Assembly (NCBI RefSeq): GCF_025056915.1
Contig: NZ_JANWVH010000008.1
Coordinates: 1-56,560, forward strand
DNA length: 56,560 nucleotides
Source of the DNA: Meiothermus sp.
GTDB lineage: Bacteria > Deinococcota > Deinococci > Deinococcales > Thermaceae
Reading direction: 5' to 3'
Of the stretch, positions 24,381-33,279 are shown piece after piece. Numbering within the stretch: the first letter of the stretch is position 1; every line of letters begins with the position of its first letter. The notes beneath the pieces were generated by a model, which saw nothing but the letters and a program-made list of their open reading frames with translations, did no database searches and was not told the DNA's origin. A program made the position numbers and the translations under genes.

Positions 24381-25343
24381 ATGCAACGATTCTTTCTGGC
24401 TTCGCTGGTCGCGCTTGGGCTGGGCCTGGCCCAGCAGCAAACCATCACCCTCTACACCTCGGAAGTCCTGACCAACGTCAACCCCATGATTGAGCTGTTC
24501 AGGCGGGCCAATCCGGGCGTCAATGTACAGGTCTTCCGCAGCGGCACCGGCGAGGTGATTACCCGTCTGCGGGCCGAGCTCGAGGCGGGCAACCCCCAGG
24601 CCGACCTGCTGTGGGTGGCCGACGAGACCTTCTTCCGCGAGTTGGCCGCTGCCAACCGCCTGCGCCCGGTGCGGGCGACCACCCCGGGCTTTCCGGTCAG
24701 GTTCGCCTATCAGGGCGGGCGCTACTACGAAGTACGGCTCCTTTACAACGGCATTGCGGTGAACACCCGCAAGCTGGGCAACCTCCCCGAACCACGCTCC
24801 TGGCGCGACCTCTTGAAACCCGAATACCGCGATCTGGTGGGCATGCCCAACCCCAACTTCTCCGGGGCGGCCCTCTCCACCCTGGGCACCTTCAGCCAGC
24901 GCTTTGGCTTCAGCTTCTTCGAGCAGCTCCAGCGCAACGGCCTCAAGGTCGAGCAGTCCAACCCCATCCTTCAGCAAAAGCTGGCCGAGGGACAGTACGG
25001 CCTTGCCATCATCACCGACTTCGGCATCCGCGACCTGATCCGCCAGGGAGCGCCCCTCAAGATGATTTACCCCCGCGACGGGGCCATTCTGGTGCCCACC
25101 CCCATCGGCATTCTGAGCAATAGCCGCAACCCTGCACTGGCCGAGCGTTTTCTGCGCTTCCTGCTCTCGTCTGAGGCCCAGGCCCTGTTCGCCCAGCAAG
25201 GATACATTCCCGTCATCGCCTCGGCCCCCCGCCCCGCTGGGGTGAACGGGGAGGTGCTCTCGGTGCCCTCGGCGGCTGAGTTCATCCAGGCCAACCGGCA
25301 GAGCCTGTTGACGCAGTTCAATACGTTGTTCAATCTACGCTAG
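24381..25343 (+). CDS. ABC importer substrate-binding protein (Fe3+/phosphonate/polyol-phosphate type)
   Basis: This 320-residue secreted binding protein has a signal peptide ending LGLGLAQQ. The body resembles family 1 binding proteins such as FbpA and PhnS: TLYTSEVLTNVNPMIELF, DLLWVADETFF, LYNGIAVNT, GMPNPNFSGAAL and a late Pro/Gly hinge. CGGAGGC precedes the ATG. The permease and ATPase genes follow in the same direction. Ferric iron, 2-aminoethylphosphonate and sugar phosphates are all possible ligands. I cannot find an unambiguous FbpA-type Tyr-Tyr iron pair. Nearby polyphosphate genes and the Pho-like promoter make a phosphorus compound worth considering. Confidence 0.85.
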   Translation: MQRFFLASLVALGLGLAQQQTITLYTSEVLTNVNPMIELFRRANPGVNVQVFRSGTGEVITRLRAELEAGNPQADLLWVADETFFRELAAANRLRPVRATTPGFPVRFAYQGGRYYEVRLLYNGIAVNTRKLGNLPEPRSWRDLLKPEYRDLVGMPNPNFSGAALSTLGTFSQRFGFSFFEQLQRNGLKVEQSNPILQQKLAEGQYGLAIITDFGIRDLIRQGAPLKMIYPRDGAILVPTPIGILSNSRNPALAERFLRFLLSSEAQALFAQQGYIPVIASAPRPAGVNGEVLSVPSAAEFIQANRQSLLTQFNTLFNLR

Positions 25344-25445
25344 GAGCGAAAGCGGAAGGCCGAGAGCATGACGCATAGGGTCTGTGGTCTGGGGCCAAAG
25401 GTCAGAGTGCCCACCCCAGGCCTGAACCTTGCACGTCAGGTCAAG

Positions 25446-25462
25446 CCTCATCTGAGCCTCAT
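25446..25462 (+). promoter_or_regulatory. CCTCAT direct repeat, 11-bp period
   Basis: CCTCAT (25446-25451) and CCTCAT (25457-25462) are exactly 11 bp apart, as in OmpR/PhoB-type sites. They lie 50 bp upstream of the permease -10, further than in the other cases, so the assignment is weak. Confidence 0.3.
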
Positions 25463-25511
25463 TTAACGCCCCTGGCATGACCGCCCGATAAGGTGCTCAC
25501 CCCTCCACTGT

Positions 25512-25517
25512 TAGGAT
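25512..25517 (+). promoter_or_regulatory. -10 element of a leaderless promoter
   Basis: TAGGAT ends 7 nt before the permease ATG at 25525. It implies that the permease can be transcribed separately from the binding-protein gene, 181 nt upstream. Confidence 0.55.
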
Positions 25518-25524
25518 AACGCTG

Positions 25525-27006
25525 ATGCCCAGGGGACAACCCCTTGCCACCGTGTTCTGGCTACTCCTCTCGCTGGGGGTTGCCCTGCCGCTTTGGGTGC
25601 TGGCCTGGCGGGGGCTGGGCGACCTTGCCATTCTGCCCAGGGTGCTCGACCTGGCGGGGGTTTCGCTGCTGCTGGCGCTTTTGGGGAGTCTCTTGTGCCT
25701 GGGGGTGGGGGGCGGGCTGGCCTGGCTGGCCTTCCGGGCGCGGCTGCACACGGGGTGGGACACGCTGCTGCTGCCCGCCTACCTGGTGCCGCCCTTCGTG
25801 GGGGCGCTGGGGTTCCTGTACGCCTTGCAACTGGTGAACGTTCAGCCCTACGGGGTGGGCGGCATCCTGCTGGCCTGGACGGCCCACTACGCTCCGGTGG
25901 CCTACTTGCTGCTGCGCCCGGCCCTGGAATCCAAGCTGGCCCCGCTGTTGCTGGCCTGCGAGGTGCATGGCGTGACCGGCTGGAAGCGCGTGCGGGCCCT
26001 GGTGCCCCCGCTGTTTCCGGCGCTGGTAGCAGCTTTTGGGGCGCTCTACCTGACCCTGCTGGGCAACTTCGGGGTTCCGGCGGTGCTGGGGCTGCCCGCC
26101 CAGGTCTACACGCTGCCCACCCTGGCCTATGCCCGGCTCTTCTCCCCGGCCAGCCCCGACCCCCTGGGCGAGGCGGCGGCCATTGGGCTGTTGCTGGGGT
26201 TGCTGGCGGTTCCAGCCCTGTTGCTTTCCAGCCAGCCGACCGGCGAACCTTCTCCCCGGCCCCTCCGACCCAGGGGAGTTTGGGCAGCCAGAGGCGCCTT
26301 CATCCTGTTCGCGCTGCTGGCGGTGGTGTTTCCGCTGGTGGGCCTGGTGCGCCGGGCCCTTTTCAACACCTTTACCGGGGCTTTCCAGCCGGCTTTTGGC
26401 GACGCCTGGGCGCTGCCCCTGGTGCGGCAGGGGCTCTTCAACTCGCTGCTGCTGGCCCTGCTGGCTACGGGCCTGCTCCTGCTGCTGGGGCTCTTGCTGG
26501 CCCCCCATCGCGGCGCTTTGAAGCGGCTGAGGCAGGTGCTGGACCTGCACTACCTGCTGCCCGGAACCCTGTTGGCCCTGGGCCTGATTCTGCTGCTGGC
26601 CCCCACCCCGGTCTATGCCACCCCCTGGATTCTGCTGCTCGCGTACCTGCTCAACTTTGCTGCCTTGATGCTGCGCTCGATGGAGGCTGGGCTGGAAAGC
26701 GGCATCGAGCGGCTGGTGGGGGTGGGCAAGCTGTTTGGCCTGCGGCACGGGCGGGCCTGGTGGAAGATTGGCTTCCCCCTGCTGCGGCCCTACCTGGCGG
26801 CTGGGGTGTTTTTGGTGCTGCCGCTGTGCCTGGCCGAGCTGACCCTGTCGGCCATGCTCTACGCGCCGGGGAGTGAAACGTTGGGGGTGGCGGTGCTCTC
26901 GGCCCTGAACGGGGGGCTTTTCCGCGAGGCCGCTGCCATCGGGCTGATGCTGATGGCCCTGTCGCTGCTGCTGCTGTGGGTACCGCGCAAGGGCGTGGTG
27001 GGCTAG
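25525..27006 (+). CDS. ABC importer permease, fused two-half type
   Basis: The 493-residue protein has about twelve membrane segments in two homologous halves, like FbpB/ThiP permeases. Each half has an EAA-type cytoplasmic loop: EVHGVTGWKRVRALVPPLFPALVAAF in the first, and GVGKLFGLRHGRAWWKIGFPLL in the second. The start follows TAGGAT by 7 nt and has no Shine-Dalgarno. It lies between the binding protein and the ATPase genes and must pair with them. The very GC-rich second frame of the opposite strand is a shadow. Confidence 0.92.
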   Translation: MPRGQPLATVFWLLLSLGVALPLWVLAWRGLGDLAILPRVLDLAGVSLLLALLGSLLCLGVGGGLAWLAFRARLHTGWDTLLLPAYLVPPFVGALGFLYALQLVNVQPYGVGGILLAWTAHYAPVAYLLLRPALESKLAPLLLACEVHGVTGWKRVRALVPPLFPALVAAFGALYLTLLGNFGVPAVLGLPAQVYTLPTLAYARLFSPASPDPLGEAAAIGLLLGLLAVPALLLSSQPTGEPSPRPLRPRGVWAARGAFILFALLAVVFPLVGLVRRALFNTFTGAFQPAFGDAWALPLVRQGLFNSLLLALLATGLLLLLGLLLAPHRGALKRLRQVLDLHYLLPGTLLALGLILLLAPTPVYATPWILLLAYLLNFAALMLRSMEAGLESGIERLVGVGKLFGLRHGRAWWKIGFPLLRPYLAAGVFLVLPLCLAELTLSAMLYAPGSETLGVAVLSALNGGLFREAAAIGLMLMALSLLLLWVPRKGVVG

Positions 27007-27122
27007 TTTAGCCTGCACGCAGGTGTTCGCACCGAGTAACCCACGATTTTTCTACCGTTTCTTGCTATCGGCCATAGACTGTAGACCATCGGCTTTCCAG
27101 AGTTACCCCTGAGACTTCCACC

Positions 27123-28133
27123 ATGCTACGTCTGGAGAACCTCACCAAAAACTTCGGCAAGGCAGGGGTGTTTGGGGCCAGCCTGCACCTTACGCCCGGC
27201 GAAATTGTGGCCGTGCTGGGGGCCTCGGGCTCCGGCAAGACCACCCTGCTCAACCTGGTGGCGGGGCTTTTGGAGCCCGATTCGGGGCGCATCTTTCTGG
27301 GAAACGAGGACGTGACCCGTCAACCGCCCGAGAAGCGCGGGCTGGGTTACGTGTTCCAGGATCATGCCCTGTGGCCCCACCTGAGCGCCCTCGAGCACCT
27401 CCTGCTGGTGATGAAGACCCCCGACCGGGCGCAGGCCCATCACCTGCTGGAGCGGGTGGGACTGGGCGGCCTCGAGGCCCGCAAACCCCACCAGCTCTCA
27501 GGGGGGCAGAAGCAGCGGGTGGCCCTGGCCCGGGCCCTGGCCGCCAAACCCCGGCTGCTGCTCCTGGACGAGCCCTACTCGGCGCTCGACCCGGTGCTAA
27601 GGGAAGAGTTGCGGCTCGAGGTGGCCTTGCTCCTGCGGGCCGAGCAGGTCAGCGCCCTCCACGTCACCCACGACCCCGACGAGGCCCTGGCGGTGGCCGA
27701 CCGGGTGGCGGTGATGGAGGGGGGGCGCATCGTGCAGGTGGACACCCCCGCCGAGGTCTATGCCAGGCCCCAGACCCTCGCCGCAGCGCGGGCTTTCGGG
27801 CGGCTCAACCTGCTGGCCGTGGAGGTACAAGGCGGCCAGGTTCAGCTGGGCGGCCAAACCTGGGCCGTTCACGGCCTGGAAAGGGGGCCGGGCCTGCTGG
27901 CCTTCCGCTACGAAGACCTGGCCGTTGCACCCGAAGGGCTGCCGGCAAAGGTGCTGGCAGTCTACGGCGGTCGGGGCGAGCGGCTGTGCCGGGTGAACCT
28001 GGGGGTGGGGGAAGCGGTGGTGAAGCTCAGCGCAGCGCCGGGGGAGCAGGTTCGGCTGGCGCCATTGGGTGAGTTGCGGGTATTTCCATTATCACAGGAG
28101 GCAAGGGCCCACGAACAGGGCAAAGCACGGTGA
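27123..28133 (+). CDS. ABC importer ATP-binding protein
   Basis: This 336-residue ATPase powers the importer encoded upstream. Walker A is GASGSGKTT, the signature [15 protein letters not shown], Walker [14 protein letters not shown] and the switch His is in [11 protein letters not shown]. After about residue 235 there is a TOBE-like beta domain ([16 protein letters not shown] ... [16 protein letters not shown]), as in the CysA/PotA/FbpC class. It begins 116 nt after the permease. The intervening gap contains a short ATCGGCCATAGACTGTAGACC-type intergenic repeat and no gene. Confidence 0.95.
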   Translation: MLRLENLTKNFGKAGVFGASLHLTPGEIVAVLGASGSGKTTLLNLVAGLLEPDSGRIFLGNEDVTRQPPEKRGLGYVFQDHALWPHLSALEHLLLVMKTPDRAQAHHLLERVGLGGLEARKPHQLSGGQKQRVALARALAAKPRLLLLDEPYSALDPVLREELRLEVALLLRAEQVSALHVTHDPDEALAVADRVAVMEGGRIVQVDTPAEVYARPQTLAAARAFGRLNLLAVEVQGGQVQLGGQTWAVHGLERGPGLLAFRYEDLAVAPEGLPAKVLAVYGGRGERLCRVNLGVGEAVVKLSAAPGEQVRLAPLGELRVFPLSQEARAHEQGKAR

Positions 28134-28207
28134 GGAATCCCGTCTCTGTCGTGTTCTGCGGTTCGCTAACCCCATGCAGTACCAATCCTCGGAAAGACAG
28201 AGGGGTT

Positions 28208-28312
28208 TGTCATTCCGAGCCCAGCGAGGAATCTGACGCGCTTCCGTCCCCCGCATTCACCACCCCTGTGCAGCACCAGATTCCTCGTCGGCTATGCCTC
28301 CTTGGAATGACA
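28208..28312 (+). repeat. Intergenic repeat of the TGTCATTCC family (copy 3)
   Basis: 105 bp with terminal inverted repeats TGTCATTCC (28208-28216) and GGAATGACA (28304-28312). It also has inner GAGGAATCTG and CAGATTCCTC arms, so the element can fold into one long imperfect hairpin. Confidence 0.85.
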
Positions 28313-28365
28313 GCGTTTCACCCAGACAACCCACACAATCCCATCACCCGTGGAACAATGAAAGC

Positions 28366-28671
28366 GTGAAAACCTACTGGGTCTATATTCTGGCAAGTCA
28401 TAAGCGCGTGCTATACGTGGGCATGACCAGCAATATCGCAAAGCGAATGTACGAGCATCGCCACAAGCCAACCGGGGGATTCACCGCCCGCTACAACGTG
28501 AATCAACTGGTCTACTTCGAGCAAACCAATCAGGTCGAAGAAGCCATACGGCGTGAGAAGCAGATCAAGGGCTGGCGGCGCGAGAAGAAGCTCGAGCTAA
28601 TCCGCACCTTCAACCCCCACTGGCGTGACTTTTCCCAGCTCTTTCTTTCAGAGCAGCCCAAACCGGGCTGA
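28366..28671 (+). CDS. GIY-YIG domain protein (UPF0213/YhbQ-like)
   Basis: This 101-residue protein is a single GIY-YIG nuclease domain: YWVYILASHKRVLYVGMTSN carries the YVYIL and YVG motifs. The helix has RMYEHRH, and EAIRREKQIKGWRREKKLELI contains the metal-binding Glu. A GTG start at 28366 fits homologous N-termini; the frame is open further up through repeat sequence. It follows a copy of the TGTCATTCC repeat directly. Its cellular role is unknown; relatives are small single-domain nucleases of the UvrC superfamily. Confidence 0.9.
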   Translation: MKTYWVYILASHKRVLYVGMTSNIAKRMYEHRHKPTGGFTARYNVNQLVYFEQTNQVEEAIRREKQIKGWRREKKLELIRTFNPHWRDFSQLFLSEQPKPG

Positions 28672-28677
28672 AAAAGC

Positions 28678-30630
28678 CTATCCCCAGCGCTGCCCATCCC
28701 GCTTCCCGCCCCAGCGCCGCTCCATTCCACCCGGCAACAGGAGAAAGCTGTTGCGGTCGTCGGCCAGCTGGGCCTGCAAAATGTCCAGCACCTTGCGCTT
28801 GGCGCGCGCGTCCAGGATGGGGAAAAACAGCTCGTAGCGGCGGTCCAGGTTGCGCGGCATGGCGTCGGCGCTGCCGGCCCAGACCCGCCACTTGCCCTTG
28901 TTCTTGAAGGCGGCAATGCGGGCATGCTCCAGAAAGCGCCCCACCAGGCTCTTCACCTCCAGGCCCGCCCATAGGGTGGTCAGGGTGCTGCGAACCACCA
29001 GGTGCACCCGCGCCCCCCGGTTCAGGGCCTCCTCGAGGGCGCTCAGGATGGCGGGGTCGGTCAGGTGGTTGAATTTGAGTATTATCTCGCCCTTCTTGTG
29101 GGCCTCCACCTGGATGCTTTCCAAAAGCAGGTCGCGGATGGAGGAGGCCGTCCGGAGGGTGCTGAGGGCCGGGGGCTGGCTGTGCTCCAGGGCTTCAAAA
29201 AACGCCCGCACGTCGGCGGTGAGGGCCGGGTGGGCAGTGAAGAGCGAGAGGTCGGTGTAAAGCCGCCCGTTGACGGGGTTGTAGTTGCCGGTGCCCAGGT
29301 GCACGTACTCGCTCCCCGCCCGGCGCACGTACAGGGCCTTGGCGTGCACTTTTTTGTCTGGCAAGGGCAGCACCCGCACCCCGGCCCCGGCGAAGCGCAG
29401 GCTCCACTCGAGGTTGGCCAGCTCGTCGAAGCGGGCCCGCCCTTCCAGCAGCACCGCCACGTCCTTGCCAGCTTTGGCGGCCTGAATCAGCGACTGGGCG
29501 ATGCCGTTTTCCTCGCCAATGCGATACAGCGTGGCCCGCAGGGCTTCCACCTTGGGGTCTTGGGCAGCAGAGAGGGCGAAGGCTTCCACCGCGCCGTAAT
29601 CCTCGAAGGGGTGGTACAGTAGCAGGTCGCGCTTGTTGAGGTAGGCGAAGGGGTCTTTGGCGAAGCCCTTGGGCTTCTGGATGGCAATGGGCTTGAACTT
29701 TTCGCTGGCGGGCCCCCTCGAGACGATGGTAGATACAAAACTCAGGTCGAGGGGCGGGGGCAGCCGGAACACCTCCGGAGGCTCCAGCCCCAGGGCCACC
29801 CGGATGGTCTCGGCCCACAGAGGGGGAAAGTCTTCTTCGAGCTCGAGGTGGCTCACCTTGCCGTCCAGGCGGGTCTCTAAGGCCTCTGGTAGTTCGTCCC
29901 AGTCGGCGCGGGAGCGGGCCAGCTGGGCCAGTCGCACCAGGCGAAACTCATAGAGCGGGAGTTTCTGGTTCTCGGGCAAAAACAGGTCGCTGCGCATCCG
30001 CACCAAAGCCCCCAGCCGCACGAACCCGCCCTCCCGCCCGGGCACCTCCAGCAGCCTCGGCACGCTCTCGGGCAGCCGAATCAGGTGCTGCAACAGCCCC
30101 TCGCCGGAAGCGAAGTACAAAGCCTGGCTGGCCAGCTCGGGCAGGGCCTCAGGCCGAATCAGGTCGGTCAGGGGGGCTACCTCCTCGGCCAGGTAGGCCC
30201 CGAAGAACTGCTTCTCGGCCCGGGTCAGCTGGGAGGGCTCCAGGATGTGCAGGCCCAGCCCCTCCAGCGCCTTGAGGAACTCGAGGTAAAGCCTTCCAGC
30301 TTCCTCGGTCTGCTCCAGGGCTTCCTTCATCAGGGCCAGGTAGCTGGGGCTGCCCCGCTCCTCGGCAAAGGCCCGCGAAATCCGGGCGGCGTAGAACTCG
30401 TCCATGTTGGAAGCCCAGATCGCCAAAAAGCGCAGCCGCTCCAGCAGCGGAAAATCGGGCCGCCGGGTCTGCTCCAGCACCCGCCGGTTGAAGGAGAGCC
30501 AGCTCGCTTCCTGGGTCAGGTGGGTAGGGACAAAGCGCGGGGCCGGGGGCTTTTTGGGCATCGCCTCCAAGTCTTGGGCGGTTTTGTCAGGGGACGGTAA
30601 GGCTTTTTTCTTGACCTTGGTTTTTTTCAC
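28678..30630 (-). CDS. ppk: Polyphosphate kinase
   Basis: The 650-residue enzyme makes polyphosphate from ATP. The N-terminal domain has SWLSFNRRVLEQ and FLAIWASNMDEFYAARI. The phospholipase-D-like catalytic part contains LLLYHPFEDYGAVEAF, the ARFDELANLEW helix, the phosphorylatable His in KKVHAKALYV and HLGTGNYNP. The start is GTG at 30630, 9 nt after TAGACT. The first 30 residues are Lys/Pro-rich. It is convergent with the GIY-YIG gene and close to ppx and sixA, forming a polyphosphate block. Confidence 0.95.
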   Translation of the reverse strand: MKKTKVKKKALPSPDKTAQDLEAMPKKPPAPRFVPTHLTQEASWLSFNRRVLEQTRRPDFPLLERLRFLAIWASNMDEFYAARISRAFAEERGSPSYLALMKEALEQTEEAGRLYLEFLKALEGLGLHILEPSQLTRAEKQFFGAYLAEEVAPLTDLIRPEALPELASQALYFASGEGLLQHLIRLPESVPRLLEVPGREGGFVRLGALVRMRSDLFLPENQKLPLYEFRLVRLAQLARSRADWDELPEALETRLDGKVSHLELEEDFPPLWAETIRVALGLEPPEVFRLPPPLDLSFVSTIVSRGPASEKFKPIAIQKPKGFAKDPFAYLNKRDLLLYHPFEDYGAVEAFALSAAQDPKVEALRATLYRIGEENGIAQSLIQAAKAGKDVAVLLEGRARFDELANLEWSLRFAGAGVRVLPLPDKKVHAKALYVRRAGSEYVHLGTGNYNPVNGRLYTDLSLFTAHPALTADVRAFFEALEHSQPPALSTLRTASSIRDLLLESIQVEAHKKGEIILKFNHLTDPAILSALEEALNRGARVHLVVRSTLTTLWAGLEVKSLVGRFLEHARIAAFKNKGKWRVWAGSADAMPRNLDRRYELFFPILDARAKRKVLDILQAQLADDRNSFLLLPGGMERRWGGKRDGQRWG

Positions 30631-30715
30631 CCTGACCTGAGTCTATCGCACCTCCAAACACAGGGCCAGAAACAGGAAAACTGCCGAACCCTTGCCATCG
30701 CATAAAAAAGCACCC

Positions 30716-30830
30716 TGTCATTCCGAGGAGGCGTAGCCAACGAGGAATCTGGTGCTGCAGAGGGGTAGGGAATGCAGCGTACGGTAGCGCATCGGCTTCC
30801 TCACTTTGCTTTGCTCCGTTTGGAATGACA
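30716..30830 (+). repeat. Intergenic repeat of the TGTCATTCC family (copy 4)
   Basis: 115 bp bounded by TGTCATTCC (30716-30724) and GGAATGACA (30822-30830), with the CAACGAGGAATCTGG core. It fills the 305-nt gap between the divergent ppk and ppx genes; I see no other feature there apart from their unmarked promoters. Confidence 0.85.
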
Positions 30831-30935
30831 AGGTATGGGTGTTTGGGCAGTGTTGGGGAACCCAGGGGTCGCTTTTGAGGTTAGCCATACACCCGCCTTT
30901 ACGCCCCTCTGACTCTTCGGAAACACACTAAAAGC

Positions 30936-32501
30936 ATGACGCCAACCCTGACAGAACTTGAGCCTCCGGCGCTAAGGCCCTACGATGGGGCGGTGCGACG
31001 GCTGGGCATTGTGGATCTGGGGTCGGGAACCGCGCGGCTGGTGGTGTATGCCTACGAGCCGGGAAAGCAGTTTCGGCTGGTGGACGAGATTCGGGAGACC
31101 GTGCGGCTGGGCGAGGGGCTGGCCACCCAGGGCCGCCTGAGCAAAAGCGGGATGCAGCGGGCCCTCTCGGCCCTCAAGCTCTACGCCGATTTCGCCCAGG
31201 CCACCGACCTGGACGAGCTTAGGGTGTATGCCACCAGCGCCAGCCGCGACGCCGAAAACAGCGCCGATTTCATGCGTGAAGTGCGCAAGCTGGGCCTCCA
31301 GGTGCAGGTGCTCTCCGGCGAGGACGAGGCCCGCTATGGGGTGTTGGCGGTGGCCAACGCCTTCACCTTCGAGGAGGCCTGGGTCATGGACCTGGGGGGA
31401 GGCAGCGCCCAGCTTTCGCACATGGAAAACCGGCTGTACCGCACGGGCCGGGCCTATCCGCTGGGGGCGGTGCGGCTCACCGAGATGTTTCTGCGCTCAA
31501 ACCCCCCCAAGAAGGGCGAGATAGAAGACCTCGAGCGCTTCGTGCGCAAGGAGATGAAAGAGGTGCTAGCCCAGGTGCGCGAACACCCCCTGCCCCTGGT
31601 GGCGATGGGCGGCACCATCCGAAATCTGGCCAAGCTGGCCCAGCGGCGCAAAGACTACCCCCTCGACCTGGTGCATGGCTATTACCTTTCGCGGGAGGAG
31701 CTCGAGGCGGTGGTAGCGATGCTGGCCCAGCGCAGCACCGAGCAACGGCGGCAGCTCGAGGGCCTCCAGGCCGACCGGGCCGATGTGATTGTGGCCGGGG
31801 GGCTGGTCTACCGCACGGTGCTGCGCGAGACAGGGCTGGAGGGCCTCTGGATTTCCGGCCAGGGGGTGCGGGAGGGGGCCTTCTACCGCGAGTTTCTGAC
31901 CGCGCCCCACCTGCTGAGCGATGTGCGGGGCTTCTACGTGCGCAACCTCTTCGCCCGCTACCCCCAGGAATATGGCCACACCGCCCGGGTGCGCCACTTC
32001 TGCCGCCTGCTCTTTCGCCTGCTGGCCCCCCTGCACGGCTACGGCCAGGCCGAGGAGCGGCTTTTAGACGAGGCCGCCCTGCTGCACGACATCGGCATGA
32101 GCGTGGGCTACTACGACCACCACAAGCACGGCGAATACCTGATTATGAGCGCGGCCATCCCCGGCCTGACCCACCGCGAGCAGGTCTTGCTGGGGCTTCT
32201 GGTGCGCTACCACCGCAAGGGCGAGCCCCGGCCAGGGGCGTACCGCTCGGTGTTGCAGGAGGGCGATGCCAAGCGGTTGGTGCGGCTGGCCACCATTCTG
32301 CGCATCAGCGAATACCTCGAGCGCAGCCGGGCCGGGCGGGTCGAGGGGCTGGAGGTAGACCTTGGCCCCAAGCAGGTGCGCCTGACCCTGTTGGCCCAGG
32401 AAGAGCCCTGGGTGGAGATGTCCGAGACCCGCAAGCAGGCCAAGTTATTCCAGCAAGCCTTTGGGCGCGAGCTGCTGGTAGAATGGGCCCCACAGGCCTG
32501 A
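30936..32501 (+). CDS. ppx: Exopolyphosphatase / guanosine pentaphosphatase (Ppx/GppA) with HD domain
   Basis: The 521-residue protein has an actin-like Ppx/GppA part: LGIVDLGSGTARLVVY, YATSASRDAENS, SGEDEARYG, VMDLGGGSAQLS and VAMGGTIRNLAKL. A C-terminal HD domain follows with LLDEAALLHDIGMSVGY, YDHHKHGEY and ILRISEYLERS. It should shorten polyphosphate or pppGpp. The HD-containing C-terminus is usual for long Ppx forms. The start at 30936 is the first ATG before the conserved IVDLG. It is paired with ppk (divergent, 305 nt) and followed by a SixA-like phosphatase. Confidence 0.94.
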   Translation: MTPTLTELEPPALRPYDGAVRRLGIVDLGSGTARLVVYAYEPGKQFRLVDEIRETVRLGEGLATQGRLSKSGMQRALSALKLYADFAQATDLDELRVYATSASRDAENSADFMREVRKLGLQVQVLSGEDEARYGVLAVANAFTFEEAWVMDLGGGSAQLSHMENRLYRTGRAYPLGAVRLTEMFLRSNPPKKGEIEDLERFVRKEMKEVLAQVREHPLPLVAMGGTIRNLAKLAQRRKDYPLDLVHGYYLSREELEAVVAMLAQRSTEQRRQLEGLQADRADVIVAGGLVYRTVLRETGLEGLWISGQGVREGAFYREFLTAPHLLSDVRGFYVRNLFARYPQEYGHTARVRHFCRLLFRLLAPLHGYGQAEERLLDEAALLHDIGMSVGYYDHHKHGEYLIMSAAIPGLTHREQVLLGLLVRYHRKGEPRPGAYRSVLQEGDAKRLVRLATILRISEYLERSRAGRVEGLEVDLGPKQVRLTLLAQEEPWVEMSETRKQAKLFQQAFGRELLVEWAPQA

Positions 32502-32618
32502 GCGAAGGTGTGCATTCGTTCAGCACCTGCTTCCCTGGTTTTGAACCGAAACATCTGCACGCTAATGGCCGACCCCAGGGATGTAGGGGCCATTTAGACC
32601 TCAGCCAGAGCGACCCGT

Positions 32619-33089
32619 ATGGAACTCTATCTGATTCGCCACGCCATTGCCCTGGAGGCCGCGCCCGACCAGTCCGACGACGCCCGCCCGCTGTCCGAGG
32701 CCGGTATCCAAAAATTCAAAGAGGCCGTACAGGGCCTCAAACGCCTGGGGACTCGTTTTGACCGCCTCTACCACAGCCCCAAGCTGCGGGCCATCCAGAC
32801 CGCCGAACTGCTGGTGCCCCTGCTGGATGGCGAGACCGAGGTGACCCCCTACCTGGCCACCGAACCCGGCCCCGAGCTATTGAAAACGCTGGCGGGCGCG
32901 TCGGTGGGGCTGGTGGGGCACGAGCCCTGGATCAGCGAGTTGTGCGCCTGGCTCTTAACCGGGCACAAAAAAGGTGAGACCTTCCCCTTCAAAAAGGGGG
33001 GCGTGGCCTGGCTCGAGGGCACACCCAAACCCGGCGGCATGAGGCTACTGGGTTTCTGGTCCCCCAGGGTTCTGCGCAGGCTGGGATAA
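32619..33089 (+). CDS. SixA-like phosphohistidine phosphatase (histidine phosphatase family)
   Basis: This 156-residue protein starts MELYLIRHAIALEAAPDQSDD. RHA carries the nucleophilic His of the branch (RHG in others). SPKLRAIQTAELL and LVGHEPWISEL supply the remaining Arg and His. SixA removes phosphate from phosphohistidine in signalling or phosphotransfer proteins. It lies 117 nt after ppx in the same direction and may be read with it. Such small phosphatases are often found near polyphosphate genes; the target here is unknown. Confidence 0.9.
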   Translation: MELYLIRHAIALEAAPDQSDDARPLSEAGIQKFKEAVQGLKRLGTRFDRLYHSPKLRAIQTAELLVPLLDGETEVTPYLATEPGPELLKTLAGASVGLVGHEPWISELCAWLLTGHKKGETFPFKKGGVAWLEGTPKPGGMRLLGFWSPRVLRRLG

Positions 33090-33146
33090 GGCCAGCCCAG
33101 GTACAGGAGGAAGGAGCCCTCTCCCCTTCTGGGGAAGGCTGGGTCT

Positions 33147-33252
33147 TATCGCACTCTTCAACGACGTAGCCGCCCATCCCGGCGGCCACTGTTCTGTCCA
33201 GGACAAAGCTTTCTCAATCTCGAATGGCTCAGAATACGTGAAGAGCGCTCTA
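33147..33252 (-). repeat. TA-bounded short repeat, full copy
   Basis: 106 bp. Read on the minus strand it runs from TAGAGCGCTCTTCACGTATT to GAAGAGTGCGATA, giving imperfect terminal inverted repeats (TAGAGCGCTCTTCA and TATCGCACTCTTCA) with TA at both ends. An internal hairpin has GTGGCCGCC and GGGCGGCTAC arms. It lies 27 nt beyond the CPBP protease stop codon. Confidence 0.85.
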
Positions 33253-33279
33253 GGGTGGGTTTCCGGATGGGTGCGCCCC

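Noticed and set aside
25561-27018. 485-codon Gln/His-rich frame on the minus strand
   Set aside because: It is the exact antisense of the ABC permease and its composition is the complement of Leu/Ala codons.
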